From Rossellomorea marisflavi (GTDB lineage Bacteria > Bacillota > Bacilli > Bacillales > Bacillaceae_B), in contig NZ_CP047095.1 in the NCBI RefSeq assembly GCF_009806575.1, positions 2,918,001 through 2,982,000 on the forward strand: a stretch of 64,000 bases of DNA. The letters are read 5' to 3'. The translations under genes were made by a program, and so were the position numbers. Below the pieces are notes generated by a model, which saw only the letters and a program-made list of their open reading frames with translations, was not told the DNA's origin and did no database searches. Shown piece by piece: positions 36,993 to 47,841 of this stretch (its first letter is position 1; each line of letters opens with the position of its first letter).

Positions 36993-38078
36993 TCAATGTC
37001 CCGCCTTTTCTTTTTGACGGGAGTGAATGAAATGCGTCCGGCCGTGCAATATGGCGACCTTGATGATGGCAAGGGCCGGTACTGCCACGATCATGCCGAT
37101 CACACCTTGGACCTCACCGCCTATGATCAATGCACTCATGATGAAGAGGGGGTGCATATGCAGCGTCTTCCCGACAATCAGGGGAGACAGGATATTCCCT
37201 TCAAGGAACTGCAGGACCAGGACGATGATCACCACGTAGATCACCATGTGAAGGGATATCGTGCTCGCTACAAGCACCGCCGGAATGGCCCCGATGATCG
37301 GTCCGAAATATGGAATCACATTCGTCACCCCGATGATCAGGCCGAGGATGAGGGGATATTTCATTCCGACGAGCCAGAGGGCGGATGTCGACACACCGAA
37401 GATGATCAGACAGACGAGCAGCTGCCCTCGGATGTATCCGCCTAATGATGCATCCACATCCTTGAGGAAGCTCGCACTGCTTTCCCTCCACTTGCGGGGA
37501 GTGAGTCGGATGAAGAACCGCTTGACCTTCACCGCATCTTTCAGCAGATAAAAGGATACAAACGGGATGATGGCAATGATCAGAAGGGAATTCATGAACT
37601 TCATCAGAATGGCAAGGACGACGGCGGCAAGGCCCGTCACCCATGCTTCCAGCCCATTGATCCGCTTATCGAGCATGGATTGGATGCCTTCCGGCCACGT
37701 GGCGGTCTTGTACTGGATGTAGGTGAGCCCTCTGTTGTATTGATCGGTCAATACCGGGGCGTTTTGAGACAGGTCGTCGATCTGGTGGATGATGGCCGGT
37801 GTCCCCTTATAGATCCCCCACCCGATGCTGCCAAAGAACAGAAGGTAGATGAGGAGGATGGCGATCCCACGGTGAATCCCGAGTTCATGAAGCTTCTCGA
37901 CCACGGGATGGAGCAGGTACGCGATGAACGCACCGATGACAAAGGGCAAGGCCGCGAAGAAGAGCACGTCAAGGACGGGTTGCCATACCGGCTTCAACAG
38001 AAAAAGGACATATAATAGCAATGAGGCAACAAAGGTAATGGTTAATCGATAAAGCCATTTCGCATAATTGGTAGCCAT
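36993..38078 (-). CDS. yrrI: AI-2E family transporter-like protein YrrI
   Basis: A 361-residue membrane protein of the AI-2E transporter (PerM/UPF0118) family. Eight or so hydrophobic helices are visible, with the family-typical loop VTNVIPYFGPIIGAIPAV and the helix VLQFLEGNILSPLIVGKTLH. Some members export autoinducer-2 or act as sodium/proton antiporters, so the substrate is uncertain. Lies upstream of the alaS T-box; in B. subtilis yrrI holds the same place. The C-terminus is basic and cytoplasmic. Confidence 0.88.
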   Translation of the reverse strand: MATNYAKWLYRLTITFVASLLLYVLFLLKPVWQPVLDVLFFAALPFVIGAFIAYLLHPVVEKLHELGIHRGIAILLIYLLFFGSIGWGIYKGTPAIIHQIDDLSQNAPVLTDQYNRGLTYIQYKTATWPEGIQSMLDKRINGLEAWVTGLAAVVLAILMKFMNSLLIIAIIPFVSFYLLKDAVKVKRFFIRLTPRKWRESSASFLKDVDASLGGYIRGQLLVCLIIFGVSTSALWLVGMKYPLILGLIIGVTNVIPYFGPIIGAIPAVLVASTISLHMVIYVVIIVLVLQFLEGNILSPLIVGKTLHMHPLFIMSALIIGGEVQGVIGMIVAVPALAIIKVAILHGRTHFIHSRQKEKAGH

Positions 38079-38129
38079 GAACGTCCCTCCCTTCTATGTA
38101 GTGTGCCGAAGAAGAGAGGTTTTAGTCAT

Positions 38130-38160
38130 GAGAAAAGGCCCGGCGGCAGCCGGACCTTCG
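38130..38160 (-). terminator. Terminator after yrzQ-like gene
   Basis: AGGTCCGGC-TGCC-GCCGGGCCT with a T-run on the minus strand, 10 bases after the stop. Confidence 0.85.
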
Positions 38161-38168
38161 AGGTATTT

Positions 38169-38300
38169 TTAGAAGAGCTTCTTCACTTGTTTGCGGAATC
38201 TCTTCATTTGCTTGCGATTCATTATGTTGGACCTTTGGGAATAGATGGAGGCGGCAATGCCTGCACCGAACCCAACGATCGATGAAAACGTCCTGTTCAT
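38169..38300 (-). CDS. yrzQ: DUF3918/YrzQ-like small protein
   Basis: A 43-residue protein from ATG 38300: a small-residue hydrophobic N-terminal segment (SSIVGFGAGIAASIYS) and a strongly basic tail (NRKQMKRFRKQVKKLF). AGAGGTG is upstream of the start. The layout fits the DUF3918/YrzQ family found between yrrI and recD2 in Bacillus. Possibly a membrane-associated or nucleic-acid-binding peptide; function unknown. Confidence 0.75.
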   Translation of the reverse strand: MNRTFSSIVGFGAGIAASIYSQRSNIMNRKQMKRFRKQVKKLF

Positions 38301-38315
38301 GAAAAACACCTCTCC

Positions 38316-38501
38316 CTAGCTTAGTTGGCGTTCTTCTTCGTCAAACAGATCATCAAGCGAACTCAGCGAGCCATCTTCCTCCACCTGATGGGTGTGGATG
38401 ACTCCCTTGGACAGGGATAATTCGATATAGCATCCCCAGCAATAAAACTGATTGATGCCGATTTTCCCTATATCTTTGCTTTGGCAGTTCGGACATTTCA
38501 T
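38316..38501 (-). CDS. Small zinc-ribbon protein
   Basis: A 61-residue protein with two CxxC pairs (MKCPNCQSKDIGKIG and FYCWGCYIELSLS), which should bind zinc, and an acidic tail (LSSLDDLFDEEERQL). Start ATG 38501 has GAGGTG nine bases before; a GTG four codons earlier is part of that site. Similar small zinc-ribbon genes follow recD2 in Bacillus genomes. Function unknown. Confidence 0.8.
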   Translation of the reverse strand: MKCPNCQSKDIGKIGINQFYCWGCYIELSLSKGVIHTHQVEEDGSLSSLDDLFDEEERQLS

Positions 38502-38648
38502 GGCAGGATTCACCTCGTTCTACGGTTTTATCCTTACCATCATGGCCCTGCGAGCAAAAAGATATACTTGAAAGGCGAAGATTGTTCGAACGCTCCCTCC
38601 TAGTTTGGGCAGAATGGAACTATTCATGAGCTGAAACGATTTCCAGTC

Positions 38649-41018
38649 TCACGTCATGAAGTCATACGGCGTAATGCCCTCCATCCCGATCATGGGGTCC
38701 ACGTTCATGAGATCGAAGGGAGCCTCATCTGCTGGAACGATGTCTTCCATGGATTGAAGCCTTTCCTTCAGTGTCGTTTTCCTTATGATATCCTCTTCCC
38801 GCTCGACCCCCATACGGAACGCATCCTCTTCCCCGCACAGGATAAGGAACTGTTTGCTTCTGGTGATGGCCGTATATAGAAGATTTCTCCTGAGCATACG
38901 GTAATAGCTCTTCACCACCGGAAGGATGACGATGGGAAACTCACTTCCCTGGGATTTATGGATGGAGCAGCAGTAGGCATGGGTGATCTGTCCGAGATCC
39001 TGACGCGTATAGGTGACTTCCGTGCCTTCATAGGAAACGATGACCATGTCCTGCTTCTCTGTGTTTTCCTTTGCGTAGAAGATCGAAACCACTTCACCGA
39101 TATCCCCGTTGAAGACATTGTTCTCGGGCTGATTGACAAGCTGCAGCACTTTATCCCCGATCCGGTATTTCACATCCCCGAAGGCGATTTCCTTCCTGGT
39201 TCCATCATTCTTGTTGAAGATTTCCTGGAGGAGGACATTCAACCGGTCGATACCGGCAGGGCCCCTGTACATCGGGGCCAGCACCTGAATATCCTTGGGT
39301 GTGAAACCCTTCTTCTTCGCGTTTTCCACGACTTTCTGAACCACTTCGGCGATCTGATTGGTACGGCAAGGGAAGAAAGAGCGATCCTTTTGCTGTTTCA
39401 CAAGGTCATGAGGCAGACGTCCGTCCTTCATTTGATGGGCAAGGTCGATGATGGAAGAGCCTTCTTCCTGACGATAAATATCCGTCAATCGCACCGTCGG
39501 CACCCTGCCCGATTCCAATAGATCCTTCAGCACCTGTCCAGGTCCGACGGAAGGGAGCTGGTCCTCATCGCCAACGAAGATCACCTGGATGTTTTCAGGA
39601 AGGGCCTTCAGAAGCTGATGGGCAAGCCATGTATCCACCATCGATACTTCATCGACGATCAGCAATTTCCCTTCAATGGTCCGCTCTTCATCCGTCTGAA
39701 ACCCTTCTTTCCCATTCCAGCCCAGCAACCGGTGGATGGTCATGGCAGGCAGCCCCGTCGATTCCGTCATCCGTTTGGCGGCCCTTCCCGTCGGTGCAGC
39801 AAGAAGCACCGGGAACGGTTCGTCTTTATACTCCTTCGGATCGAGCGAGCACCCGTGAAGATCGGCATACAGCTCGACGATCCCGTTGATGACGGTGGTT
39901 TTCCCCGTTCCGGGTCCTCCCGTCAAAAGGAGCATCGGGCTCATTAGTGCCGTTTGGATGGCTTCGCGCTGCGAGGGGGCATATTGCACGCCCAAACGGT
40001 CCTCCAACGATCCCAGGGAAAGGAGGAATTCCGATTGGGGGAACTGGTCCTCATAGTCGGTCTGGGCAAGGATCCTTTCGATATTCGAGACGATGCCCTT
40101 TTCAGAGAAATAAAGGGAAGGGGTGTAAATCTTCGTTCCCTCTCCAGCCACTTTCCCTTCCTCCTCCAGCGCCACGACCTGGGCAGAGATCTCCTCGAAT
40201 TCGATGCGCTCGGACTGACTCTTTTCCAGCAGTTCCTTCACGCTTACAATAAGTTCTTCCGCCTCGAGGTACACATGACCCTGCTTCACACACATCTGCT
40301 CCAACGTATACAAGCAGCCCGCCTTGATCCTGTCAGGATGACTGCCGGTGATGCCGATCTTTGAACCCAGTTCATCGGCACGATTGAAGCCGATCCCTTC
40401 GATATCCTCCACCAGTTTATATGGATTGTTGTGGATGATCTCAAGTGCCTGCTCTTTGTAGGCCTGATAGATCTTCATGGAGATCTGGGGACCGAATCCG
40501 AAATCGTTCAGCATGATCATGACCCGCTCAAGACCCTGATGCTCGGATAATGTATCAAAGATGGTCTTGGCCTTTTCCTTTGGAAGCTTCGGCACCTCAT
40601 CGAGGACCGATGGATTCTCGAGGATTTTGGTGATGGCATTCTCCCCGACGTGTTCTACAATCTTTTCAGCCGTCTTCGTCCCGATTCCACTGAACAGATC
40701 ACTCGATAGATAGTGGACGATCCCCTGCTTCGATTGGGGGATCTCCTTCTTGAAGTGATCGGCATGAAACTGCGTGCCGAACTTCGGGTGATCCTGGAAT
40801 CGACCGAAAAACGAATAGGTCTCATCTTCATGAAGCTTCGGGAAATGGCCCGTGACCACGGCTTCTTTATCACTGTAGTCCTCATCATTGGTCTCTTCCA
40901 CCCTGATGCGCACGACGCTGTACATATTATCTTCATTGTGGAAAATCGTGACAAGATGGCGTCCTTTGACATACAGTTCTTCGTCTCCAAATAATTGTAA
41001 AGAGTCTTGCTGGCTCAA
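38649..41018 (-). CDS. recD2: RecD2 helicase (YrrC)
   Basis: A 789-residue superfamily 1B DNA helicase moving 5' to 3', acting in recombination and replication fork repair without RecBC. N-terminal extension with OB-like and helix-hairpin-helix region (LSSDLFSGIGTKTAEKIVE), then the helicase core: Walker A LTGGPGTGKTT, DEAD-like VDEVSMVD, FVGDEDQLPSVGPGQ, and SIHKSQGSEFP with YTAITRSKQ near the end. Full length. Upstream neighbour is the TPR gene yrrB, as in B. subtilis. Confidence 0.95.
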   Translation of the reverse strand: MSQQDSLQLFGDEELYVKGRHLVTIFHNEDNMYSVVRIRVEETNDEDYSDKEAVVTGHFPKLHEDETYSFFGRFQDHPKFGTQFHADHFKKEIPQSKQGIVHYLSSDLFSGIGTKTAEKIVEHVGENAITKILENPSVLDEVPKLPKEKAKTIFDTLSEHQGLERVMIMLNDFGFGPQISMKIYQAYKEQALEIIHNNPYKLVEDIEGIGFNRADELGSKIGITGSHPDRIKAGCLYTLEQMCVKQGHVYLEAEELIVSVKELLEKSQSERIEFEEISAQVVALEEEGKVAGEGTKIYTPSLYFSEKGIVSNIERILAQTDYEDQFPQSEFLLSLGSLEDRLGVQYAPSQREAIQTALMSPMLLLTGGPGTGKTTVINGIVELYADLHGCSLDPKEYKDEPFPVLLAAPTGRAAKRMTESTGLPAMTIHRLLGWNGKEGFQTDEERTIEGKLLIVDEVSMVDTWLAHQLLKALPENIQVIFVGDEDQLPSVGPGQVLKDLLESGRVPTVRLTDIYRQEEGSSIIDLAHQMKDGRLPHDLVKQQKDRSFFPCRTNQIAEVVQKVVENAKKKGFTPKDIQVLAPMYRGPAGIDRLNVLLQEIFNKNDGTRKEIAFGDVKYRIGDKVLQLVNQPENNVFNGDIGEVVSIFYAKENTEKQDMVIVSYEGTEVTYTRQDLGQITHAYCCSIHKSQGSEFPIVILPVVKSYYRMLRRNLLYTAITRSKQFLILCGEEDAFRMGVEREEDIIRKTTLKERLQSMEDIVPADEAPFDLMNVDPMIGMEGITPYDFMT

Positions 41019-41035
41019 TTCAGCGAACCCCCCGG

Positions 41036-41707
41036 TTATTCACTCTCTTCTTTCTTGATCATGTCCACCGTCGCAACGCCCATCTGGGCAAGTTCATGGT
41101 CAGGCTGGAGCTCGATGGCCTTATGGAAGAAGGCAAGCGCTTGATCTGTATTGCTCTCATGGACCAGATTGGCGACACCGAGATTGTAATAGGCATCCGC
41201 ATGCTCCGGATCAAGTGATAGCACATTGTTGAAGGCTGCAATCGCCTCCGTATAGGCTTCCACTTTTGCAAGGGAAAGGCCCAATTGGAAGAAGGCTTCT
41301 ACGTCCTGATCATTCAGCTCGACACTGCGCTGGAAATAAGGCAGGGCAAGCTTCGGCTGATCGAGCTGCGAGAGGCTCATACCCAGCATGAAGTGGACGT
41401 CCGCATTCTCCATCCCTTTTGTGATCGCACGTTCGAACTGGTCCTTCGCATGATCATAGTCCCCTTGATTGAAGTGAAGCGTACCAAGTGAATAGTAAGC
41501 TGCACCCGCTTCCGGGTCGACCTCCATCGCACGCTCGAAGAAGCGCTTCGCCTTTTCCGGGTCTCCAACCGACATGAGGACATTCCCGAAGTTGATGTAG
41601 CCTACCGGGTCCGTCGGATTTTCCTCGATGGCTTCTGTGAAGATCTGAACGGCTTCCTCCACTTTCCCTTGTTGCAGCAGTTCAATACCTTTTGCATTTT
41701 TATCCAT
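41036..41707 (-). CDS. yrrB: TPR-repeat protein YrrB
   Basis: A 223-residue protein of about six tetratricopeptide repeats (recurring pattern such as GYINFGNVLMSVGDPEKAKR, AYYSLGTLHFNQGDYDHAK, ADAYYNLGVANL). TPR arrays bind partner proteins. YrrB is conserved between recD2 and mnmA, with a proposed but unproven role in protein interactions of translation or stress. Cytoplasmic. It ends 18 bases before recD2. Confidence 0.9.
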   Translation of the reverse strand: MDKNAKGIELLQQGKVEEAVQIFTEAIEENPTDPVGYINFGNVLMSVGDPEKAKRFFERAMEVDPEAGAAYYSLGTLHFNQGDYDHAKDQFERAITKGMENADVHFMLGMSLSQLDQPKLALPYFQRSVELNDQDVEAFFQLGLSLAKVEAYTEAIAAFNNVLSLDPEHADAYYNLGVANLVHESNTDQALAFFHKAIELQPDHELAQMGVATVDMIKKEESE

Positions 41708-41889
41708 ATGAAAACACCTCTTAAAATTCGTCTAGTATGTAACCGATGATGGTAGTAGTATACCACATCGTCCCATCCATTCTCTTCCCAAACAAAAAAT
41801 GGACTGATAGAAGAATGGCCTCCTGTTCAGTCCATTATGAGGGATGGGGGTCATCCAGCTGATGCCGGGTCGGCCCCATCCATTTTTCT

Positions 41890-43199
<1,310 letters not shown>

Positions 43200-43228
43200 C
43201 TATGCCACCTCCCTTTATCTTTCCTTCT

Positions 43229-44371
43229 TCATGTCGTGAGACGATGGATGATCTTCACCGCTTCATCTGCGGCCCGCACGATGTCTTCTTCCGTGTTTCC
43301 GAATCCGAAGCTGAAGCGGATGGAGTTGCGGATCTTCTCCGAGTCCCCTCCAAACATCGCCACCAGTACATGAGATGGTTCTATTGATCCAGCCGTACAA
43401 GCAGATCCGCTTGATACGGCGATTCCTGACATATCAAAATTCACCAGCATGGATTCAACATCTGTGCCGGCAAAGCTCAAGTTTAGCACATGAGGAAGCC
43501 CGTGCTCAAGCGATCCGTTTTCCTCATAAGAAATACCGGATTCATCGAGGTTCCCCTTGAGGATCTCTTTAAATCCTGCGTATCGTGTGCGCTTCTCTTC
43601 CATGGATGAAGAGGCTATTTCAATGGCTTTGGCCAGCCCGGCGATTCCAGGAACATTCTCTGTCCCTGCGCGGCGCTTCCTCTCTTGTTCACCGCCGTGT
43701 GCGAGGGGGAGGATGTCCACATCCTTCCTGCAATAGAGGAAGCCAACCCCTTTGGGTCCATTGATCTTATGCCCTGAAACGGAAAGAAGATCGACACCCA
43801 ATTCGCCGACATGCAGCTCTTGAAGTCCATAGGCCTGCACGGCATCCGTATGGAAAAGTGCCTGGTGGTCCTTCAGAAGATGTCCGATTTCGGAGATGGG
43901 CTGGATCGTCCCCACTTCGTTATTCCCGAACATGATGGTGACTAGGATCGTGTCTTCACGCAGGACGGCCTTCACGGCATCCACACTGATTCTGCCTGTC
44001 TCATCTACGGGCAGATAGGTCACCTCGAACCCCTGTTTCTCTAGGTTCTGACATGTGTGGAGGACGGCATGATGCTCGATTTCGGTAGTGATGATATGAT
44101 TCCCGCGCTCCCGATTCTTCATGGCAGCCCCGATGATCGCCATGTTATCAGCCTCCGTACCGCCACTTGTAAAGATGATTTCATTATGGTCTGCGTGAAT
44201 CGATGCTGCAGCAATGGAACGGGAATGGTCCACGATAGAGCGTGCTTCCCTGCCGAACGAATGGATGCTCGACGGATTACCGAACGTTCCCTGCATGACC
44301 GTCATCATCTCATCGATCACCGCAGGGTGAACGGGAGACGTTGCCGCATGATCCAAGTAGATTCTGTTCAT
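43229..44371 (-). CDS. iscS: Cysteine desulfurase (YrvO type)
   Basis: A PLP enzyme, 380 residues, that takes sulfur from cysteine as a persulfide and passes it to MnmA. Motifs: YLDHAATSPVHP at the start, SGGTEADNMAI, the PLP-lysine in VSGHKINGPKGVGFLY, and the loop Cys in VSSGSACTAGSIEPSH. In B. subtilis the paralogue next to mnmA is yrvO, dedicated to tRNA thiolation; the general name iscS is used here. It lies between cymR (12 bases) and mnmA (30 bases). Confidence 0.94.
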   Translation of the reverse strand: MNRIYLDHAATSPVHPAVIDEMMTVMQGTFGNPSSIHSFGREARSIVDHSRSIAAASIHADHNEIIFTSGGTEADNMAIIGAAMKNRERGNHIITTEIEHHAVLHTCQNLEKQGFEVTYLPVDETGRISVDAVKAVLREDTILVTIMFGNNEVGTIQPISEIGHLLKDHQALFHTDAVQAYGLQELHVGELGVDLLSVSGHKINGPKGVGFLYCRKDVDILPLAHGGEQERKRRAGTENVPGIAGLAKAIEIASSSMEEKRTRYAGFKEILKGNLDESGISYEENGSLEHGLPHVLNLSFAGTDVESMLVNFDMSGIAVSSGSACTAGSIEPSHVLVAMFGGDSEKIRNSIRFSFGFGNTEEDIVRAADEAVKIIHRLTT

Positions 44372-44382
44372 TCACTTACCTC

Positions 44383-44802
44383 CTAGATGTAAAACATATA
44401 AGCATCGGATTCTCCGTCATCTGTATGACTGGCGAGATCCTCGATCGTTGTATTATCGAGCACGTCCTTCACGGCATCACGGATGCGGATCCAGAGCTCA
44501 CGCTTGGCAGGCTCCTCGTCCTCGATCCCTTCAACAGGGCTGATCGGCCCCTCGAGGATCCGGATAATGTCACCTGCGGTAATATCCTTAGGTTCATGGC
44601 CGAGGACATACCCTCCATAAGCACCCCTGATGCTCCTGACCAACCCGCCGTTCCTAAGCGGAGCAACCAGTTGTTCAAGATAGTGTTCTGATAAATCATG
44701 CTGTTGCGCAATCGTCTTGAGGGATGTCGGTCCCTCACCGTGGCGTTTGGCCAGTTCGATCATGATCGTCAAGCCGTACCGGCCCTTCGTGGATATCTTC
44801 AT
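44383..44802 (-). CDS. cymR: CymR, cysteine metabolism repressor
   Basis: An Rrf2-family winged-helix repressor, 139 residues, that with CysK represses cysteine and methionine uptake and conversion genes when cysteine is plentiful. The sequence is nearly that of B. subtilis CymR: KISTKGRYGLTIMIELAKRH, HYLEQLVAPLRNGGLVRSIR, and the end SYTD-like/YMFYI. It lacks the three Fe-S cysteines of IscR-type members. Start ATG 44802 has AGAGGTG upstream. The yrrT-mccB operon in this window is a likely target. Confidence 0.95.
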   Translation of the reverse strand: MKISTKGRYGLTIMIELAKRHGEGPTSLKTIAQQHDLSEHYLEQLVAPLRNGGLVRSIRGAYGGYVLGHEPKDITAGDIIRILEGPISPVEGIEDEEPAKRELWIRIRDAVKDVLDNTTIEDLASHTDDGESDAYMFYI

Positions 44803-44980
44803 TTCAAGCACCTCTGCTATATAGGGTAATTACATTAACTGTATGGTTTCATTCGCTCCTGCCATTATAGCATATTCCTTGTCCCACTGCGAAAGGTGGC
44901 ACATGCGCAGGTTATTTCCATAAAGGGTACCCCTGTGATAAAGTAAAAGGTATCAGAACGCCAGTTTGGAGAGATATACC

Positions 44981-46252
44981 ATGTCGATAAAACCACTCGC
45001 TTTCAAAATGAGGCCGCGGACCATCGATGAGATCCTCGGTCAGCAACATCTTGTAGGGGAAGGCAAGATCATCGATCGGATGGTCAAGGCGAAACAACTG
45101 TCATCCATGATTCTGTATGGACCACCGGGAATCGGGAAGACGTCGATCGCCAGTGCCATTGCCGGGAGCACCCAGTACCGGTTCAAGACATTGAATGCGG
45201 TCACCAATAATAAGAAGGACATTCAGATCGTAGCAGAGGAAGCCAAGATGTCGGGCAAGGTCATCCTCCTCCTGGACGAGGTACACCGCCTAGATAAAGG
45301 AAAGCAGGACTACCTCCTTCCTTATCTTGAAAATGGCATGATCACCCTGATCGGTGCGACCACGAGCAACCCTTATCATGCCATCAACCCTGCCATCAGG
45401 AGCCGGTGCCAGATATTCGAGCTGAAGCCACTGTCCCCGGATGAAATGAAACAGGCCATCCACCGGGCCATCGAAGATGAAGAGCGTGGACTCGGAACGT
45501 ACAAGCTCGATGTCAGCAAAGAAGCGATCGAGCATTTTGCCAGCAGCAGTTTCGGTGATGTCAGGAGCTCCCTGAACGCATTGGAGCTCGCCGTGCTCTC
45601 CACCTCTCCTGATGCAGATGGAGTCATTCATATCACCCTCTCCATCGCAGAGGAGTGCCTGCAGAAGAAAAGTTTCTCCCACGATAAGGACGGCGATGCC
45701 CATTATGATGTGATCAGCGCCTTTCAGAAATCGATCCGGGGAAGCGATGCAAATGCCGCCCTCCACTATCTCGGAAGACTGGTGGAAGCAGGAGACCTGC
45801 CGAGCATCGCCAGAAGATTGTTGGTCATCGCCTACGAAGATATCGGGCTTGCCAGTCCCCAGGCAGGGCCCCGCACCCTTGCCGCCGTGGAAACGGCTGA
45901 GAAGATCGGGTTCCCTGAGGCAAGGATCCCGCTCGCCAATGCCGTCATCGAACTTTGCTTGTCACCCAAATCCAACTCCGCGATCTCTGCCATCGATTCA
46001 GCCCTTTCCGATATCCGGAAAGGAAAAAGCGGCGAAGTGCCCGCCCATCTCAAGGACGCCCACTACCAAGGGGCGGCCGAGCTTGGCAGAGGGGTTGAAT
46101 ATAAATACCCGCACGATCATGAATCGGGCTGGGTCAAACAGGACTACCTGCCGGACCGGATCAAAAACGCCAGATACTACCAACCAAAGAAAACAGGAAA
46201 GTTCGAGCAGGCCATCGGCCAGGTTTATGAAAATATCAATAAGCACAGGTAG
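44981..46252 (+). CDS. rarA: Replication-associated AAA ATPase RarA
   Basis: RarA (MgsA) acts at stalled replication forks. 423 residues: Walker A YGPPGIGKTSIASAI, Walker B LLLDEVHRL, sensor 1 GATTSNPY, and the C-terminal tetramerisation domain (KGAAELG-type, GVEYKYPHDHESGWVKQDYL). Start ATG 44981 with TTGGAGAGA upstream; an upstream in-frame ATG at 44966 is poorer. Divergent from cymR, followed by a strong terminator. In B. subtilis it is yrvN, in the same place. Confidence 0.95.
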   Translation: MSIKPLAFKMRPRTIDEILGQQHLVGEGKIIDRMVKAKQLSSMILYGPPGIGKTSIASAIAGSTQYRFKTLNAVTNNKKDIQIVAEEAKMSGKVILLLDEVHRLDKGKQDYLLPYLENGMITLIGATTSNPYHAINPAIRSRCQIFELKPLSPDEMKQAIHRAIEDEERGLGTYKLDVSKEAIEHFASSSFGDVRSSLNALELAVLSTSPDADGVIHITLSIAEECLQKKSFSHDKDGDAHYDVISAFQKSIRGSDANAALHYLGRLVEAGDLPSIARRLLVIAYEDIGLASPQAGPRTLAAVETAEKIGFPEARIPLANAVIELCLSPKSNSAISAIDSALSDIRKGKSGEVPAHLKDAHYQGAAELGRGVEYKYPHDHESGWVKQDYLPDRIKNARYYQPKKTGKFEQAIGQVYENINKHR

Positions 46253-46258
46253 TAACAT

Positions 46259-46295
46259 TTAAAGCCCGGGGCGCTGCGCCCCGGGCTTTTTCATG
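46259..46295 (+). terminator. Terminator after rarA
   Basis: AAAGCCCGGGGCG-CT-GCGCCCCGGGCTTTTT, a perfect GC-rich hairpin with T-run. Confidence 0.95.
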
Positions 46296-46318
46296 CAGAC
46301 TCCTTCCTTTCCGCTCTC

Positions 46319-46345
46319 ACCCATGACCGGGATTTACATACCCTG
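46319..46345 (+). promoter_or_regulatory. Candidate sigma-K promoter of tgl
   Basis: AC at 46319-46320 and CATACCCTG at 46337-46345, 16 bases apart, resemble the sigma-K pattern AC and CATAnnnTA with one mismatch. It ends 24 bases before the tgl start codon. tgl is sigma-K-dependent in B. subtilis. Confidence 0.4.
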
Positions 46346-46369
46346 ATACTAACCAGGAGGTGAGCTACT

Positions 46370-47089
46370 TTGATACATTTGATTGAAGGAAATCCCATGG
46401 ACCCGAAAAGCCTCCCCGACGAACAGCGTGCCATCTACGAAGCATTGAACAACTCCCCCATGGATTATGAATTCCCGTCAAAAGCCCAACTGAAATTTGA
46501 AATCGACCTGAGATCCCATATACTCCACAATGCCAGAAAGATCAATGAAGGAGACTCGGAATTCTCCGCTTTCGCCGACTCCCGATTCAATCCGGCTTTC
46601 TGGATCAAGACCCCTTATGGATACGAGCTCAGGCGCGGCCGTCTTCCGTCAGATGCCATCCGTGACGTCTTCATCAACAGCGCCCTGTACAGCTTCGAAT
46701 GCGTAACCACGATCGTCCTGATCTACTATAAAAGCATCCTTGATTCCATTGAACCATCAATATTCAATGACCTTTATTCCCATCTGTTCATCTGGGGATC
46801 CAATTATAATGAAAACCTGTGGATGGAAACGTACCGCGGCGTCGATCGCATCCCCGGCGACGTGTATTACTTCTATAATCCCGACTACGCAGACCCCATC
46901 TGGATGGGAGAAAACTCCGTTTATATGGCCGATGACCTTTACTTCGGCCACGGAATCGGCATGGTTACACACAAAGGGATGATTGAAGCCTTGGACACCC
47001 TGAGAGTCAAAGGCGCAAAAAAATCCGCCTACCTTCTCAACCAGGTGACCCGGTTGAACTCAGCAAGATTCTACCCCTACCGGCGATAA
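46370..47089 (+). CDS. tgl: Spore coat transglutaminase Tgl
   Basis: A 239-residue protein-glutamine gamma-glutamyltransferase that cross-links coat proteins on the spore surface. The catalytic Cys is about residue 111 in YSFECVTTIVLIYY, next to the conserved Glu; ENSVYMADDLYFGHGIGMV and the end KSAYLLNQVTRL match B. subtilis Tgl. Start TTG 46370 with AGGAGGTGA upstream. It is a single gene between rarA and the tandem repeat, a placement unlike B. subtilis, with a possible sigma-K promoter. No downstream T-run terminator is seen. Confidence 0.92.
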   Translation: MIHLIEGNPMDPKSLPDEQRAIYEALNNSPMDYEFPSKAQLKFEIDLRSHILHNARKINEGDSEFSAFADSRFNPAFWIKTPYGYELRRGRLPSDAIRDVFINSALYSFECVTTIVLIYYKSILDSIEPSIFNDLYSHLFIWGSNYNENLWMETYRGVDRIPGDVYYFYNPDYADPIWMGENSVYMADDLYFGHGIGMVTHKGMIEALDTLRVKGAKKSAYLLNQVTRLNSARFYPYRR

Positions 47090-47244
47090 AAAGGGCCGGA
47101 GAGTAACGCAACACTTCAGCAAACACCCAACAGCAGTCACAGACCGTTCATTGCACTGCCAACCCACAACCCATTGCAGCCACCGTACGATCGCCTACTA
47201 AACCTCCAATTCGAACGTACTCAATTACAAAAAGCACCCAATCC

Positions 47245-47823
47245 ACGGCCACTCACCAATCCCCAAGCACAGAGTGGATTGGAGCGGAGGGCGATTGACT
47301 CCAGCGGAATAGGAGGTCGGGCAAGACCCCGCAGGCACGAGGAGGCTTGACCACCTACCCGCAGGAAAGCAAGCGCCCGCAGCGGAAAGGAACGATCCAT
47401 TCCAAACCACCGCATCAAACGAAGACGACACTACTTTAATCACCACTAATCTACGGCCACTCACCAATCCATTAGCACAGAGTGGATTGGAGCGGAGGGT
47501 GGTTGACTCCAGCAGAATAGGAGGTTGGGCAAGACCCCGCAGGCACGAGGAGGCTTGACCACCTCCCCGCAGGAAAGCAAGCGTCCGCAGCGGAAAGGAA
47601 CGAACCATTCAAAACCACTCCATCAGACGAAGACGACACTACTTTAATCACCACTAATCCACGGCCACTCACCAATCCCTAAGCACAGAGTGGATTGGAG
47701 CGGAGGGCGGTTGACTCCAGCGGAATAGGAGGTCGGGCAAGACCCCGCAGGCACGAGGAGGCTTGACCACCTCCCCGCAGGAAAGCAAGCGTCCGCAGCG
47801 GAAAGGAACGAACCATTCCAAAA
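47245..47823. repeat. 208-bp tandem repeat, nearly three copies
   Basis: Units begin with ACGGCCACTCACCAATCC at 47245, 47453 and 47661 (period 208); the third stops after about 163 bases. Copies differ at scattered positions only. Each contains the palindromic Bacillus repeat motif with GAGTGGATTGGAGCGGAGGG, GACCCCGCAGGCACGAGGAGG and CCCCGCAGGAAAGCAAGCG, related to the inner palindrome hit by the IS110 elements. The short open frames within it are by-products. Positions 47090-47244 before it hold nothing recognisable. Confidence 0.9.
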
Positions 47824-47841
47824 GCAAAAAGACGCTACAAA

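Noticed and set aside
47245..47823. Regular repeats as a CRISPR array
   Set aside because: Unit length is 208 bp with almost identical content throughout; there are no short repeats with unique spacers and no cas genes.
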